DNA of 64,000 bases from UBA6244 sp965140775 (GTDB lineage Bacteria > Bacteroidota > Bacteroidia > Bacteroidales > F082). The notes beneath the pieces were generated by a model that searched no databases, was not told where the DNA came from, and was given only the letters and a program-made list of their open reading frames with translations. Location of the stretch: contig OZ223471.1 in assembly GCA_965140775.1 (NCBI GenBank), forward strand, positions 1,054,001 through 1,118,000, read 5' to 3'. A program made the translations under genes and the position numbers. Below are positions 8,552 to 17,416 of this stretch, piece by piece. Every line of letters starts with the position of its first letter. Position 1 is the stretch's first letter.

Positions 8552-11194
8552 ATGATTAAAGGAGTTGGAAAAATAGCCGTGTTATTAATGCTGATAAGCC
8601 TGTTCGCAGGAGGTCAGCAGGTGTATGCCCAAATTAGTATAGGTAGTGATTTGTCGAAAATAAATTACGAAAAACCGGTGGAGTATGTGATTGGTGGCGT
8701 GGAAGTTACCGGCGTTGAATACCTGGACAAAAATGTCATTATCATGCTCTCGGAACTGGAAGTGGGCAAACGGGTGAAAATTCCCGGTGATGAAGTTACC
8801 GGAGCCATTCGAAAACTGTGGGAACAAGGCTTGTTCGACAACATCAGTATTACAGCTTCGAGCATTAAAGGAAATACCATATTCTTGAATATCAACCTCA
8901 AAGAACGCCCCCGACTGAGTAAATTCTCCTTCGAAGGCATCCGCAAAAGTGAAGCCGACGATATTCGTGAAAAAATTAACCTTACCAGAGGTGATGTGGT
9001 TACCGACCACTTGATGATCCGCACCGAAAACATCATCAAGAAATTCTATGCCGACAAAGGTTTTCTCAATTCTGAAGTTAGCGTAACTGAGGCGAGGGAC
9101 AAAAAAAATAACAACTTCGTGGATTTGACCATAAAAATTAAGAAAAACAAAAAGGTTAAAATCAAATACATACATATTATCGGCAATACAGCCCTCAGCG
9201 AAGATGCCATCAAATCGGCTATGAAGGAAACCAAACCCCGTGGTGTATTCCGACCCCTCGATAGCCTGGGCCCGTTGGTGATTAATGTGGCCGAATCGGC
9301 AGTAACACTGAAATTCAAACAAGTGGGTGAGGAATTGGTGAGGTATGCCAAACAAAACTATAAAATCAACCTGTTCAAAGGTTCCAAATACATCGAATCC
9401 AACTATCAGGAAGATCTTCAAAACATCATTGCCAAGTATAACAAAAAAGGGTACAGAGATGCACATATCGTGGTGGATTCCATCTATCGACTCGACAACG
9501 AGAATCTGGTAATCGATATCACCATCGACGAGGGCAACAAATATTATTTCAGAAACATCAAGTGGGTGGGAAATACGGTATATCCCTCTGCATTTTTGAG
9601 CGCCATTCTGGGCATTCAGCCCGGCGATGTGTACAACAAGGAGTTGCTGGAAACCAACCTGCAATACAATCCCAATGGCTTCGACGTGAGTTCGCAGTAC
9701 ATGGACAATGGATACCTGTTTTTTAATGCCACTCCGGTGGAAACATACGTGAGCAACGACTCCATTGATTTGGAAATCAGGATATTTGAAGGTAAGCAAG
9801 CCCGTATCAACAATGTTTCTGTAAAAGGCAATGAAAAAACCAACGACCATGTCATTATCCGTGAGTTGCGTACACGACCCGGACAGCTATTCAGCCGTTC
9901 CGACATTATTCGTACCACCCGTGAGTTGGCCAACCTGGGTTATTTCAATGCCGAGTCCATCAACCCCAATATCAACCCCAATGCCGCCGACGGGACCGTT
10001 GATATTGAATATGAAGTAGAAGAAACCTCCGCCGACCAAATTGAACTTTCGGGAGGTTGGGGCTATGGTCGGATTATTGGTACCATTGGTTTGAGTTTTA
10101 ACAACTTCTCGCTGAAAAATTTCTTCCATAAAGATGCCTGGAAACCCATTCCCTCCGGTGATGGACAAAAGCTTTCGCTCAAATTCCAAACCTACGGAAA
10201 AGACTATATGAGTTACAGCGTTTCGTTTACCGAACCCTGGTTGGGAGGCAAAAAACCCAACGCACTTACCGTATCATATTATCATTCAATTTATTCCAAC
10301 GGCCGTGCCCGTTCCGACTCCTTGCGTTCAGCATTTATCATCAACGGTATTACTGTGGGTATTGGTAAACGACTGGAGTGGCCCGATGACTTTTTCACCC
10401 TCTATCAAGGAGTGAATGTACAGCTTTACGACCTGACCAACTACGGAACCATTTTCTCGGTGGGCGATGGCAACGGGGCTTTCAACAACCTGAGCTACGA
10501 GGTTATCCTGGGTCGTAACTCCATCGACCAACCCATTTTTCCACGCAGAGGTTCCGATCTGTCGCTTGGATTGGAGGTGACGCCACCCTATTCGGCTTTT
10601 TCCGACAAGGATTACTCCACCATGGACGACAACGAAAAATATAAATGGATTGAATACCACAAATGGAAGTTGAAAGCCTACTGGTATTTCGAATTGATGG
10701 ACAAATTGGTGCTGGCCTCCCGTTTCCGTTTTGGATATCTGGGTCATTACAACAGTCAGTTAGGCACCACGCCATTCGAGCGTTTCTATTTGGGTGGCGA
10801 CGGATTGTCGGGATACAACAACTTCGACGGGCGTGAAATCATTGGTATGCGTGGCTATACCAATGAATCCATTACACCTTATTATTATAAGGACCAAAAT
10901 ATTGGCGGAACCGTATTTACCAGATATTCGCTCGAGTTGCGTTATCCTTTGTCGTTGGCACCCACCTCCACCATTTATGCCCTTACCTTTGTGGAAGCAG
11001 GAAACTCATGGCTTGGTTCACAAGGCTTCGATCCTTTTGATGTGAAACGCTCTGCCGGGGTTGGTGTACGTGTATTCTTGCCCATGTTCGGAATGTTGGG
11101 ACTTGACTGGGCCTATGGATTCGACCCCATCTATGGTCAGCCTGATGCCAACGGAAGTCATTTTCACTTTTCTCTCAATCAATCACTCGACTAA
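8552..11194 (+). CDS. bamA: Outer-membrane protein assembly factor BamA
   Basis: An 880-residue Omp85 protein with a signal peptide (cut near VYAQ). Five POTRA domains cover about residues 45-450 (VIGGVEVTGVEYLDKN, RLSKFSFEGIRKSE, KVKIKYIHIIGNTAL, KYYFRNIKWVGNTVY, ARINNVSVKGNEKTN), followed by a 16-strand barrel of about 400 residues. The barrel loop motif appears as MRGYTNE near residue 767. BamA folds and inserts beta-barrels. Its operon with two OmpH/Skp genes puts the insertase next to its periplasmic chaperones. Confidence 0.96.
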   Translation: MIKGVGKIAVLLMLISLFAGGQQVYAQISIGSDLSKINYEKPVEYVIGGVEVTGVEYLDKNVIIMLSELEVGKRVKIPGDEVTGAIRKLWEQGLFDNISITASSIKGNTIFLNINLKERPRLSKFSFEGIRKSEADDIREKINLTRGDVVTDHLMIRTENIIKKFYADKGFLNSEVSVTEARDKKNNNFVDLTIKIKKNKKVKIKYIHIIGNTALSEDAIKSAMKETKPRGVFRPLDSLGPLVINVAESAVTLKFKQVGEELVRYAKQNYKINLFKGSKYIESNYQEDLQNIIAKYNKKGYRDAHIVVDSIYRLDNENLVIDITIDEGNKYYFRNIKWVGNTVYPSAFLSAILGIQPGDVYNKELLETNLQYNPNGFDVSSQYMDNGYLFFNATPVETYVSNDSIDLEIRIFEGKQARINNVSVKGNEKTNDHVIIRELRTRPGQLFSRSDIIRTTRELANLGYFNAESINPNINPNAADGTVDIEYEVEETSADQIELSGGWGYGRIIGTIGLSFNNFSLKNFFHKDAWKPIPSGDGQKLSLKFQTYGKDYMSYSVSFTEPWLGGKKPNALTVSYYHSIYSNGRARSDSLRSAFIINGITVGIGKRLEWPDDFFTLYQGVNVQLYDLTNYGTIFSVGDGNGAFNNLSYEVILGRNSIDQPIFPRRGSDLSLGLEVTPPYSAFSDKDYSTMDDNEKYKWIEYHKWKLKAYWYFELMDKLVLASRFRFGYLGHYNSQLGTTPFERFYLGGDGLSGYNNFDGREIIGMRGYTNESITPYYYKDQNIGGTVFTRYSLELRYPLSLAPTSTIYALTFVEAGNSWLGSQGFDPFDVKRSAGVGVRVFLPMFGMLGLDWAYGFDPIYGQPDANGSHFHFSLNQSLD

Positions 11195-11248
11195 AAACAA
11201 TTTTGGCAATATTTTTGTATTCAGTACTGAAACTAAAAAAATATCATC

Positions 11249-11827
11249 ATGAAAACCAGTAGATTAATTTTCCCTCTTCTTTTCACAGCTTTGTTCGTAT
11301 TGACCGGAATCACGCAGAGTACAGCACAAAACCAGAAATACGCCTACGTTGACACCGAATACATTATGGACAATATACCTGAATTTCAGGATGCTCAGGA
11401 TGAGCTGGACGAATTATCCAAAAAATGGCAAAAGGAAATTGAAGCCGCTTATGCTGAGGTGAGCGAAATGTACCAGAAATACCAGGCCGAATCGGTATTG
11501 CTTCCGGAAGACGTAAAAAGAAAACGTGAAGACGAAATCGTAAAGAAAGAACAGGAAGTGAAAGACCTGCAACGGAAGTATTTTGGCCCTGAAGGCGACT
11601 TGTACCAAAAACGTCAGGAATTGGTGAAGCCCATACAGGAAAAAGTGTACAACGCTATCGAAACCCTTGCCTCCACACGCAATTACTCGTTCGTATTCGA
11701 CAAAGCCGGTGGTACCACCATGCTCTACACCAACCCCAACTTCGACATTAGTGACGATGTGCTTGACGAAGTAGGCAATGTGATGCAAACCGTGAAACGC
11801 GACCAACGCACCCGTGGCGAAAATTAG
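11249..11827 (+). CDS. OmpH/Skp-family periplasmic chaperone 1
   Basis: A 192-residue protein with a signal peptide (ends STAQN). It has a short N-terminal strand (KYAYVDTEYIMDNIPEF), a long charged coiled coil (about residues 45-130) and a returning C-terminal strand block (YSFVFDKAGGTTMLY). This is the Skp/OmpH layout: a trimeric chaperone that holds unfolded outer-membrane proteins for BamA. TATTTTTG at 11210-11217 may provide a separate promoter. Confidence 0.9.
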   Translation: MKTSRLIFPLLFTALFVLTGITQSTAQNQKYAYVDTEYIMDNIPEFQDAQDELDELSKKWQKEIEAAYAEVSEMYQKYQAESVLLPEDVKRKREDEIVKKEQEVKDLQRKYFGPEGDLYQKRQELVKPIQEKVYNAIETLASTRNYSFVFDKAGGTTMLYTNPNFDISDDVLDEVGNVMQTVKRDQRTRGEN

Positions 11828-11906
11828 GGTTGCGCCTTCATTTGTTAATATTTCATAATATACAAAACATATCTGGATCACATGTTTTCTCGGTGTGTTT
11901 TTTTCT

Positions 11907-11914
11907 TATGTTTG
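11907..11914 (+). promoter_or_regulatory. TAnnTTTG promoter of the second ompH gene
   Basis: TATGTTTG with TTTT at 11885-11888 about 18 bases upstream; 41 bases before the start at 11956. Confidence 0.5.
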
Positions 11915-11955
11915 CGCCCTGAATTTGAATTAAATTAACCACTTATTCCAAAAAA

Positions 11956-12474
11956 ATGAAATCGTTTAGAAAAGCTATCGCATTGTTATCTTTAATTTTG
12001 CTCGTTTCCTTCAGCGGAATGTCACAAACCGGTGCCAAATTCGGTTATATCGACTCCAATGAGATTCTCGCGCTCATGCCCGAAACCGACTCTCTGCAAA
12101 AAGAATTGAAAGCATATGCCGATTACCTCGACCAGCAGATGAACTCCATGGCTGTTGAATATCAAACCAAAGTGGCCAGTTATCAGGACAACGTGGCTAC
12201 CATGTCCGATTTGATTCGTCAAACCAAAGAAAAAGAAATTACCGATTTGCAAGGACGTATTCAGGCTTTTCAACAATCGGCCGATCAGGACCTGGGTGCC
12301 AAACAAGCTGAGCTTTTTAATCCTCTGATTGAAAAAGTTAAGAATGCCATCAGCGATGTTGCCCGCGAGAAGAACTACAACTATATTTTTGATGTGGGAA
12401 CCGGCGCACTCGTTTTTTATGAAAATGGTGATAATGTACTCCCCTTGGTAAAAGCTAAATTGGGTGTAAAATAG
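11956..12474 (+). CDS. OmpH/Skp-family periplasmic chaperone 2
   Basis: A 172-residue paralogue of the preceding gene. It has a signal peptide (ends GMSQ), FGYIDSNEILALMPETDSL at the mature N-terminus, a coiled coil at about 45-125, and a C-terminal strand NYIFDVGTGALVFY. Two OmpH genes after bamA are common in Bacteroidota. Its last 211 bases reappear at 14209-14419 with 15 differences (about 93% identical), showing a third copy once existed nearby. Confidence 0.9.
   Translation: MKSFRKAIALLSLILLVSFSGMSQTGAKFGYIDSNEILALMPETDSLQKELKAYADYLDQQMNSMAVEYQTKVASYQDNVATMSDLIRQTKEKEITDLQGRIQAFQQSADQDLGAKQAELFNPLIEKVKNAISDVAREKNYNYIFDVGTGALVFYENGDNVLPLVKAKLGVK
12264..12474 (+). repeat. Direct repeat, upstream copy (3' end of ompH 2)
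   Basis: These 211 bases match 14209-14419 without indels, at about 93% identity by eye. Homology stops at the stop codons. The downstream flanks differ. Confidence 0.9.
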
Positions 12475-12526
12475 CATATATTGCCAACTGCCTCGAATTA
12501 TTTCAGGAGTTGATAACCAAATACTA

Positions 12527-12562
12527 CCAAAAGGCTGCCTCATTTTTGAGGTGGCCTTTTGG
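12527..12562 (+). terminator. Terminator after ompH 2
   Basis: A strong hairpin with CCAAAAGGC and CCTCA on one side and TGAGG and GCCTTTTGG on the other, around a T-rich loop, followed by TGTTTT. It closes the bamA operon. Confidence 0.85.
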
Positions 12563-12850
12563 TGTTTTAACGGATTGATGGGGAAGTTGTCGGAGATTAG
12601 TTTGGGTTATATCATTATAATGACTTCCGCCTTTCAAATGCAGATGCGATTTTAGTTTCAATTTTAATTGAAATAATTAGCGTTTAGGCAAAAGCATTCA
12701 AACATGAATTACGAAAAGGATAAAAAGGATTGTCAAACAAGAAGGCAATTTTCGTCAACCCATTGCTGATGTATAGAGCAGAACCTGGATGGTCAGTGTC
12801 ATTAACAATGTTTTTAGCGATCAACGAAGGGTTAGAACAATGCAAATTCA
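12563..12850. other. Intergenic DNA before the ATPase gene
   Basis: No convincing gene. A 63-codon minus-strand frame (12684-12875) has no recognisable domain or start signal and overlaps the inverted repeat. The stretch is AT-rich and may be the left flank of the inserted ATPase segment. Confidence 0.5.
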
Positions 12851-12893
12851 AATTAGTACATATTAGAACTTGCAATTCTAATATGTACTAATT
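12851..12893. promoter_or_regulatory. Perfect 18-bp inverted repeat at the ATPase promoter
   Basis: AATTAGTACATATTAGAA (12851-12868) and its exact reverse complement (12876-12893) flank the 7-base spacer CTTGCAA. The right arm touches the TAnnTTTG box and the spacer holds the likely -33 TTG. A dimeric repressor bound here would block transcription. As RNA it would be a hairpin, but it lies upstream of the predicted start of transcription. Confidence 0.65.
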
Positions 12894-12900
12894 ATCTTTG
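12893..12900 (+). promoter_or_regulatory. TAnnTTTG promoter box of the ATPase gene
   Basis: TATCTTTG, then TGCC, then the ATG at 12905. TTG at 12870-12872 is 20 bases upstream. The gap implies a leaderless mRNA. Confidence 0.55.
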
Positions 12901-12904
12901 TGCC

Positions 12905-14062
12905 ATGATACATAGACAGATAGAAGAGAAAATTAAGTCGTTAGTAGGGAAATACCCCGTTATCACCATTAATGGACCACGGCAGTCAGGGAAAACGACC
13001 CTGGTTAAACAATTGTTTTCAGCATTTAGCTACGTTAATTTTGAAGATATCGAGCAAAGAGAGTTTGCCATTTCCGATCCAAAAGGTTTTCTCAATGCCA
13101 AAGGAAAAAAGTTAATTATTGATGAAGCCCAATACGTAACGGATATTTTCTCCTATATACAAATCTATGTTGATTCCGATGCTGAAAGGCAGTACATTTT
13201 GACCGGCTCTCAAAATTTTTTGCTCATGGAGCGAATCAATCAAAGCCTGGCAGGCAGGGTGGCCATATTCAACTTATTGCCCTTTTCAATGAGTGAACTC
13301 CATGATACGCCTTTCGAAAAACAGACCTATCAGGAATCTATATTATTTGGCGGTTATCCAAGAATTTATGATAAAGGTCTCGATCCATCCGAGTGGCTGA
13401 GAAATTACAATGCAACCTATGTAGAGAGAGATGTAAGACAGATCATCAATATCGGCGATCTCAATGCTTTTCAAAAGTTCATGGCATTATGTGCAGGCAG
13501 AATTGGTCAGTTAATTAATTTTTCTTCCATTGCCAACGAACTATCCCTTTCCTACCACACTGTTCAAAAATGGTTATCCATATTAGAAGCCAGTTTTATC
13601 GTCTATCGGTTATATCCTCATCACAAAAACTACAATAAGAGATTGGTAAAATCTGCCAAACTTTATTTTTATGATACTGGTTTGGCTTCTGCCATACTGG
13701 GCATTAAGGATGTTGAACAACTTCAATTACATTATTTAAAGGGTGAACTTTTCGAGAATCTCATCATCACCGAACTCATAAAGCATAAACTAAATGCAGG
13801 TGAAACAAGTAACTATTATTTCTGGCGCGACAACAAAGGGATTGAAATTGATTGCATTCACGAAGAAGGGAATGAAACAATCGCTATTGAAATCAAATCG
13901 GGGATGTCTGTTCATCAGGATTTTTTTAAGAATTTATTGTATTATCAAAAGCTATCAGAGGTTTCAAACAAAGAACTCATTTTGGTTTACGGAGGAACTG
14001 AAAGCTACCAAAGACTACAGGCCAGAGTTGTTTCGTGGAAGGACTTGCACTTGATACCATAA
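12905..14062 (+). CDS. AAA_14/DUF4143 ATPase
   Basis: A 385-residue P-loop ATPase. Walker A is GPRQSGKTTLVKQ (about 24-36), Walker B is KLIIDEAQY (about 68-76), and a sensor-like LTGSQNF follows. The C-terminal DUF4143 part includes a winged-helix-like stretch (SYHTVQKWLSILEASFIVYRL) and a nuclease-like end (FWRDNKGIEIDCI, AIEIKSG) resembling the D-ExK layout of PD-(D/E)XK enzymes. Such genes are patchy, often multi-copy and of unknown role in Bacteroidota. Here it splits a row of ompH genes, which points to recent acquisition. No mobility gene accompanies it. Confidence 0.85.
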   Translation: MIHRQIEEKIKSLVGKYPVITINGPRQSGKTTLVKQLFSAFSYVNFEDIEQREFAISDPKGFLNAKGKKLIIDEAQYVTDIFSYIQIYVDSDAERQYILTGSQNFLLMERINQSLAGRVAIFNLLPFSMSELHDTPFEKQTYQESILFGGYPRIYDKGLDPSEWLRNYNATYVERDVRQIINIGDLNAFQKFMALCAGRIGQLINFSSIANELSLSYHTVQKWLSILEASFIVYRLYPHHKNYNKRLVKSAKLYFYDTGLASAILGIKDVEQLQLHYLKGELFENLIITELIKHKLNAGETSNYYFWRDNKGIEIDCIHEEGNETIAIEIKSGMSVHQDFFKNLLYYQKLSEVSNKELILVYGGTESYQRLQARVVSWKDLHLIP

Positions 14063-14208
14063 GGAAAAAGAACCACTTTCTCGCTCTCTTGTCCACGTTT
14101 TCAGCGTATATGGTTTGGTGCCTGATTATCGTGGCATCCGCGTTGCAAAGGCATGCGTGAATTTAGTTTGTTCCATGCTGTTCCAACATCCTTTGATGCC
14201 CGGCGAAT

Positions 14209-14419
14209 GGCTTTTCAACAATCGGCCGATCAGGACCTGGGTGCCAAACAAGCTGAACTTTTTAATCCTTTGATTGAAAAAGTTAAAAAAGCCATCAGCG
14301 ATGTTGCCCGCGAAAACAACTACAACTATATTTTCGATGTGGGAATCGGCGCACTCGTATTTTATGAAAATGGCGACAATGTACTCCCCTTGGTAAAAGC
14401 CAAATTGGGTGTACAGTAA
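14209..14419 (+). pseudogene. 5'-truncated third ompH copy
   Basis: This holds the last 70 codons of an OmpH/Skp gene, with its own TAA stop and downstream terminator. It lacks the signal peptide and first strand. A fused frame opens at 14153 with unrelated codons, so a product would have no export signal. Of the 15 differences from ompH 2, most are silent, so the copy evolved as a working gene before losing its front. The likely cause is insertion of the ATPase segment. Confidence 0.8.
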
Positions 14420-14490
14420 TTCAAGCATGGTAATGCGGGCAGTATGGTTCTCTGAAAACCAAAACTTGCCACCTGCAATTTGAAGACTTT

Positions 14491-14531
14491 GGCCGGACAG
14501 TTTCGCACCTGCGAAACTGTCCGGCCTTTTT
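14491..14531 (+). terminator. Terminator after the ompH remnant
   Basis: A perfect 17-bp stem, GGCCGGACAGTTTCGCA with its complement, a two-base loop and a run of five Ts. Confidence 0.9.
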
Positions 14532-14567
14532 ATCGCCGATCCTTGAGATATCTTTGCCCAATTGCAC

Positions 14568-14575
14568 TATCTTTG
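14568..14575 (+). promoter_or_regulatory. TAnnTTTG box of the acyltransferase operon
   Basis: TATCTTTG, 24 bases before the ATG at 14600. A second identical box lies at 14549-14556, so two start points are possible. Confidence 0.5.
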
Positions 14576-14599
14576 TGATGTTATCTCAAAAGTAAATTC

Positions 14600-15448
14600 A
14601 TGTCGGAAACAGGTGATTTTAAAACTAAGCCCATCGTTCTGGAGCAAGTGCTCGACGACAAAAATCCCATGCTCAGGAAACTGATGCCGGGCTTTGTTTT
14701 CAGGTATTTAAAGCGCATTATCCATGTGGATGAATTGAATAACTATTTGGCCAAATTCGGCCATTTGGAAGGGATCGAATTTATTGATGCCGTCCTTAAC
14801 GAGATGCAGGTGAAACTGGAAGTGATAGGTCTGGAAAATATCCCGGCCACCGATAGTTGTATCATTGCCTCCAATCATCCCCTGGGCGGACTGGACGGGT
14901 TGGCCCTCATGTTGGCAGTGAGCAAGGTAAGACGCGATATCGTTTTTCCTGTAAATGACATTCTCATGAATGTAAAAAACCTGGAAGTGTTGTTTATTCC
15001 CATCAATAAGCATGGGAGCAATGCCCAGAACATTCAGATTATCAACGAAACCTTCGCTTCCGATAAGATTATCTGTTATTTTCCCTTTGGGTTGGTTTCG
15101 CGTAAGCGTGGAAAAAAGATCATGGATTTGAATTGGAAAAGCACGTTTATCACCAAAGCAAAACGTTTTAAAAGAGATATCGTACCTACCTTTATCGAAG
15201 GACGCAATTCCAACTTTTTTTACAACTTGTCGAACTTCCGTAAATGGATTGGAATCAAAGCCAATCTGGAACAGCTATATCTGGTGGATGAGTTTGAAAA
15301 GCAACGAGGACAAACCATTACCATACGTTTTGGCGAACCGGTATCGTGGACAACTTTCGACAAACAGCACACACCGGCTGAATGGGCCGAGCGCATGCGC
15401 CGGTATATTTATGAAATGGGTGCCGGAAATACAGCGCCTTTCGTTTAG
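14600..15448 (+). CDS. glsA: PlsC-type O-acyltransferase, probable glycine-lipid GlsA
   Basis: A 282-residue lysophospholipid-acyltransferase-like protein. The acyltransferase HxxxxD-type motif appears as SNHPLGGLDGLAL (about 90-102), with the second block PFGLVSRKRGKK (about 158) and VPTFIEGRNS (about 195). In Bacteroides, a PlsC-like protein (GlsA) and an OlsB-like N-acyltransferase (GlsB) together make O,N-diacylated glycine lipids. The next gene is an OlsB-like protein 32 bases downstream, so the pair fits that pathway. The function is inferred from family and adjacency. Confidence 0.75.
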   Translation: MSETGDFKTKPIVLEQVLDDKNPMLRKLMPGFVFRYLKRIIHVDELNNYLAKFGHLEGIEFIDAVLNEMQVKLEVIGLENIPATDSCIIASNHPLGGLDGLALMLAVSKVRRDIVFPVNDILMNVKNLEVLFIPINKHGSNAQNIQIINETFASDKIICYFPFGLVSRKRGKKIMDLNWKSTFITKAKRFKRDIVPTFIEGRNSNFFYNLSNFRKWIGIKANLEQLYLVDEFEKQRGQTITIRFGEPVSWTTFDKQHTPAEWAERMRRYIYEMGAGNTAPFV

Positions 15449-15480
15449 TTAATGTATCCAAACACAAAATAGAAAATCAT

Positions 15481-16419
15481 ATGGTTTCGATGAAAACAAT
15501 TATTCCGCCTGTCGATAAGCAATTGCTGCTTGCCGAACTTAACCAGGACAGGTTTTTGCGTAAAGCCAACAATGGTAATAATGAAATTTTTTTGGTAAAC
15601 GATAAAAATTCGCCCAACGTGTTGCGCGAAATCGGACGACTTCGTGAAGTTACTTTTCGTGATGCCGGCGGTGGCACCGGAAAGGAAATTGATGTGGATG
15701 AATACGATATCGGACCTTATGCCTTCGAGCAAATGATAGTTTGGGATCCTGCCGAATTGGAAATTGTGGGAGGATACCGGTATGTGCATTGTAAAAATCT
15801 GCTGGTGGACGAAAAAGGGGAGGTGCACTCGCCCACGGCGGCCTTGTTTAAATATTCGTCCAGATTTATCAAAGATTATTTTCCGCACACCATCGAATTG
15901 GGGCGTTCGTTTGTACAACCTTTTTACCAGCCAACCTTCAACCTGCGTCGTGGTATGTATGCCCTGGACAATCTGTGGGACGGAATTGGTGCCTTGCTGG
16001 TAGAAAACAGCGACGTGCGCTACCTTTTCGGGAAAGTAACCATGTATCCTGAGTTCGACCGCTTTGCACGGGATTTGATTTTGTACTTCATGCAAAAATA
16101 TTTCCCTGATCCGCAAAACCTCATTTATCCCCACAAACGCTTGGTGCTGACAACCGATGAAAAAATATTGGACAGCATTTTTACCGGATGCAATTACGAC
16201 GAAAATTACCGGATTTTAATTCAAAAGGTGCGCAAATTGGGCGAAAACGTGCCCCCATTGGTGAATGCGTATATGAACCTCTCTTCTACCATGAAAACCT
16301 TTGGTACGGCCATCAACGACCATTTTGGCGATGTGGAAGAAACCGGAATTCTACTCACCGTGGATGACATCTTCCCCACCAAAAAAGACCGCCACTTAAC
16401 CACCTATAAAAAACACTAA
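15481..16419 (+). CDS. glsB: OlsB-like N-acyltransferase, probable glycine-lipid GlsB
   Basis: A 312-residue GNAT-fold protein of the OlsB/haemolysin-like acyltransferase family. It has LREIGRLREVTFRDAGGGTG (about 40-60), DEYDIGPYAFEQMIVWD and ELGRSFVQPFYQP (about 140). OlsB relatives transfer a 3-hydroxy fatty acid from ACP to an amino acid. With the PlsC-like partner upstream, the predicted product is N-acyl glycine. A second possible start is at 15490. It is followed after five bases by engB. Confidence 0.78.
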   Translation: MVSMKTIIPPVDKQLLLAELNQDRFLRKANNGNNEIFLVNDKNSPNVLREIGRLREVTFRDAGGGTGKEIDVDEYDIGPYAFEQMIVWDPAELEIVGGYRYVHCKNLLVDEKGEVHSPTAALFKYSSRFIKDYFPHTIELGRSFVQPFYQPTFNLRRGMYALDNLWDGIGALLVENSDVRYLFGKVTMYPEFDRFARDLILYFMQKYFPDPQNLIYPHKRLVLTTDEKILDSIFTGCNYDENYRILIQKVRKLGENVPPLVNAYMNLSSTMKTFGTAINDHFGDVEETGILLTVDDIFPTKKDRHLTTYKKH

Positions 16420-16424
16420 GCCCT

Positions 16425-17045
16425 ATGATTATTCAGTATGCCGACTTTATCATGTCAAATACAGATCCACGTAAATGCCCACCTCCGGATAAACCCGAGT
16501 ATGCATTTATCGGACGGTCGAATGTTGGAAAGTCGTCGCTGATAAATATGATTACCGGCAGGAAAAAACTGGCCAAAACTTCGGGTACGCCCGGGAAAAC
16601 CATTACCATCAATCATTTTGTGATCAATGCCGAATGGTATTTGGTGGATTTGCCCGGCTATGGTTTTGCCAAACGTTCGAAGACCGAAAGAGACAAGTGG
16701 GAAAAGATGATTAAAAACTACCTGCTTCGTCGCGAAAATCTGGTGAATGTTTTTGTGTTGATCGACATCAGGCATGCCCCTCAAAAAATTGACATGGAGT
16801 TCATGCAATGGCTGGCGCTTTCGCAAATACCTTTTACCATGATTTTTACCAAGGCCGACAAATTGAAGATGGTGCAACTGGCCACCAACCAAAAGGCATA
16901 CCAGGACAGCATGTTGGAAGAATGGGAGGAATTGCCTCCCATGATTACTACGTCGGCCGAAAAGGGTGATGGAAGGGATGAACTTCTGGATTATATCGGA
17001 AGTTTGAATGGCCTGTATCTAAACCAAAAAAAAGCCGGACTTTAA
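16425..17045 (+). CDS. engB: Ribosome biogenesis GTPase EngB/YsxC
   Basis: A 206-residue TRAFAC GTPase needed for large-subunit assembly. G1 is GRSNVGKSSLIN, the G2 region is SGTPGKT, G3 is DLPGYGFAK, G4 is FTKADKL and G5 is TSAEKGDG. Length and motifs are standard. It is the last gene of the acyltransferase operon, and the terminator hairpin overlaps its final codons. Confidence 0.96.
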   Translation: MIIQYADFIMSNTDPRKCPPPDKPEYAFIGRSNVGKSSLINMITGRKKLAKTSGTPGKTITINHFVINAEWYLVDLPGYGFAKRSKTERDKWEKMIKNYLLRRENLVNVFVLIDIRHAPQKIDMEFMQWLALSQIPFTMIFTKADKLKMVQLATNQKAYQDSMLEEWEELPPMITTSAEKGDGRDELLDYIGSLNGLYLNQKKAGL

Positions 17046-17057
17046 CAAATCCGGCTT
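17032..17057. terminator. Terminator between engB and the carboxylase genes
   Basis: AAGCCGGA and TCCGGCTT pair across a ten-base loop between convergent genes. A-rich sequence on the left and AAATTG on the right allow use in both directions, more clearly on the minus strand. Confidence 0.7.
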
Positions 17058-17075
17058 AAATTGTTTCAGTATAAA

Positions 17076-17405
17076 TTATTCCAACTCAATCATTAGCTGG
17101 TTTTTCGAAACCAGATCGTTGACCTTTACCAGCACTTTCTTGATGGTAGCATCAAACGGTGCCTGGAGTTGATTGCGCATCTTCATGGCTTCGAGAATGA
17201 GCAATGTTTCACCTTCCTTTACTTTCTTACCTTTTTTTACATACACGTCCACGATGGTGCCGGGTATGAAGGCAGTCATAAGCTTTGGATCGTTTTCAAC
17301 GTAGTTTTTACGCTGTTGAAACTTATCCGTTAACAAGGTTTCATATTTCACTCCATCGATGTCGATGGAACTGTACCTGATTTTTTCTTCGGTGTTTTTG
17401 GCCAT
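17076..17405 (-). CDS. Biotin carboxyl carrier subunit of an acyl-CoA carboxylase/decarboxylase
   Basis: A 109-residue protein. The C-terminal biotinyl domain (about 40-108) has the modification motif LEAMKMRNQ with the target lysine, and the second half KNQLMIELE. The N-terminal 40 residues are a short linker. It is co-transcribed with and follows the carboxyltransferase gene after 11 bases, so it carries CO2-biotin for that subunit. No biotin carboxylase gene is in the window. Confidence 0.9.
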   Translation of the reverse strand: MAKNTEEKIRYSSIDIDGVKYETLLTDKFQQRKNYVENDPKLMTAFIPGTIVDVYVKKGKKVKEGETLLILEAMKMRNQLQAPFDATIKKVLVKVNDLVSKNQLMIELE

Positions 17406-17416
17406 CGTTTTGGGAA

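Noticed and set aside
8585..9850. Long minus-strand open frame of 421 codons opposite bamA
   Set aside because: It mirrors the codon bias of bamA and its translation shows no domain; bamA is certain on the plus strand.
12684..12875. Small minus-strand gene of 63 codons
   Set aside because: No recognisable product or start signals; it overlaps the inverted repeat of the ATPase promoter.
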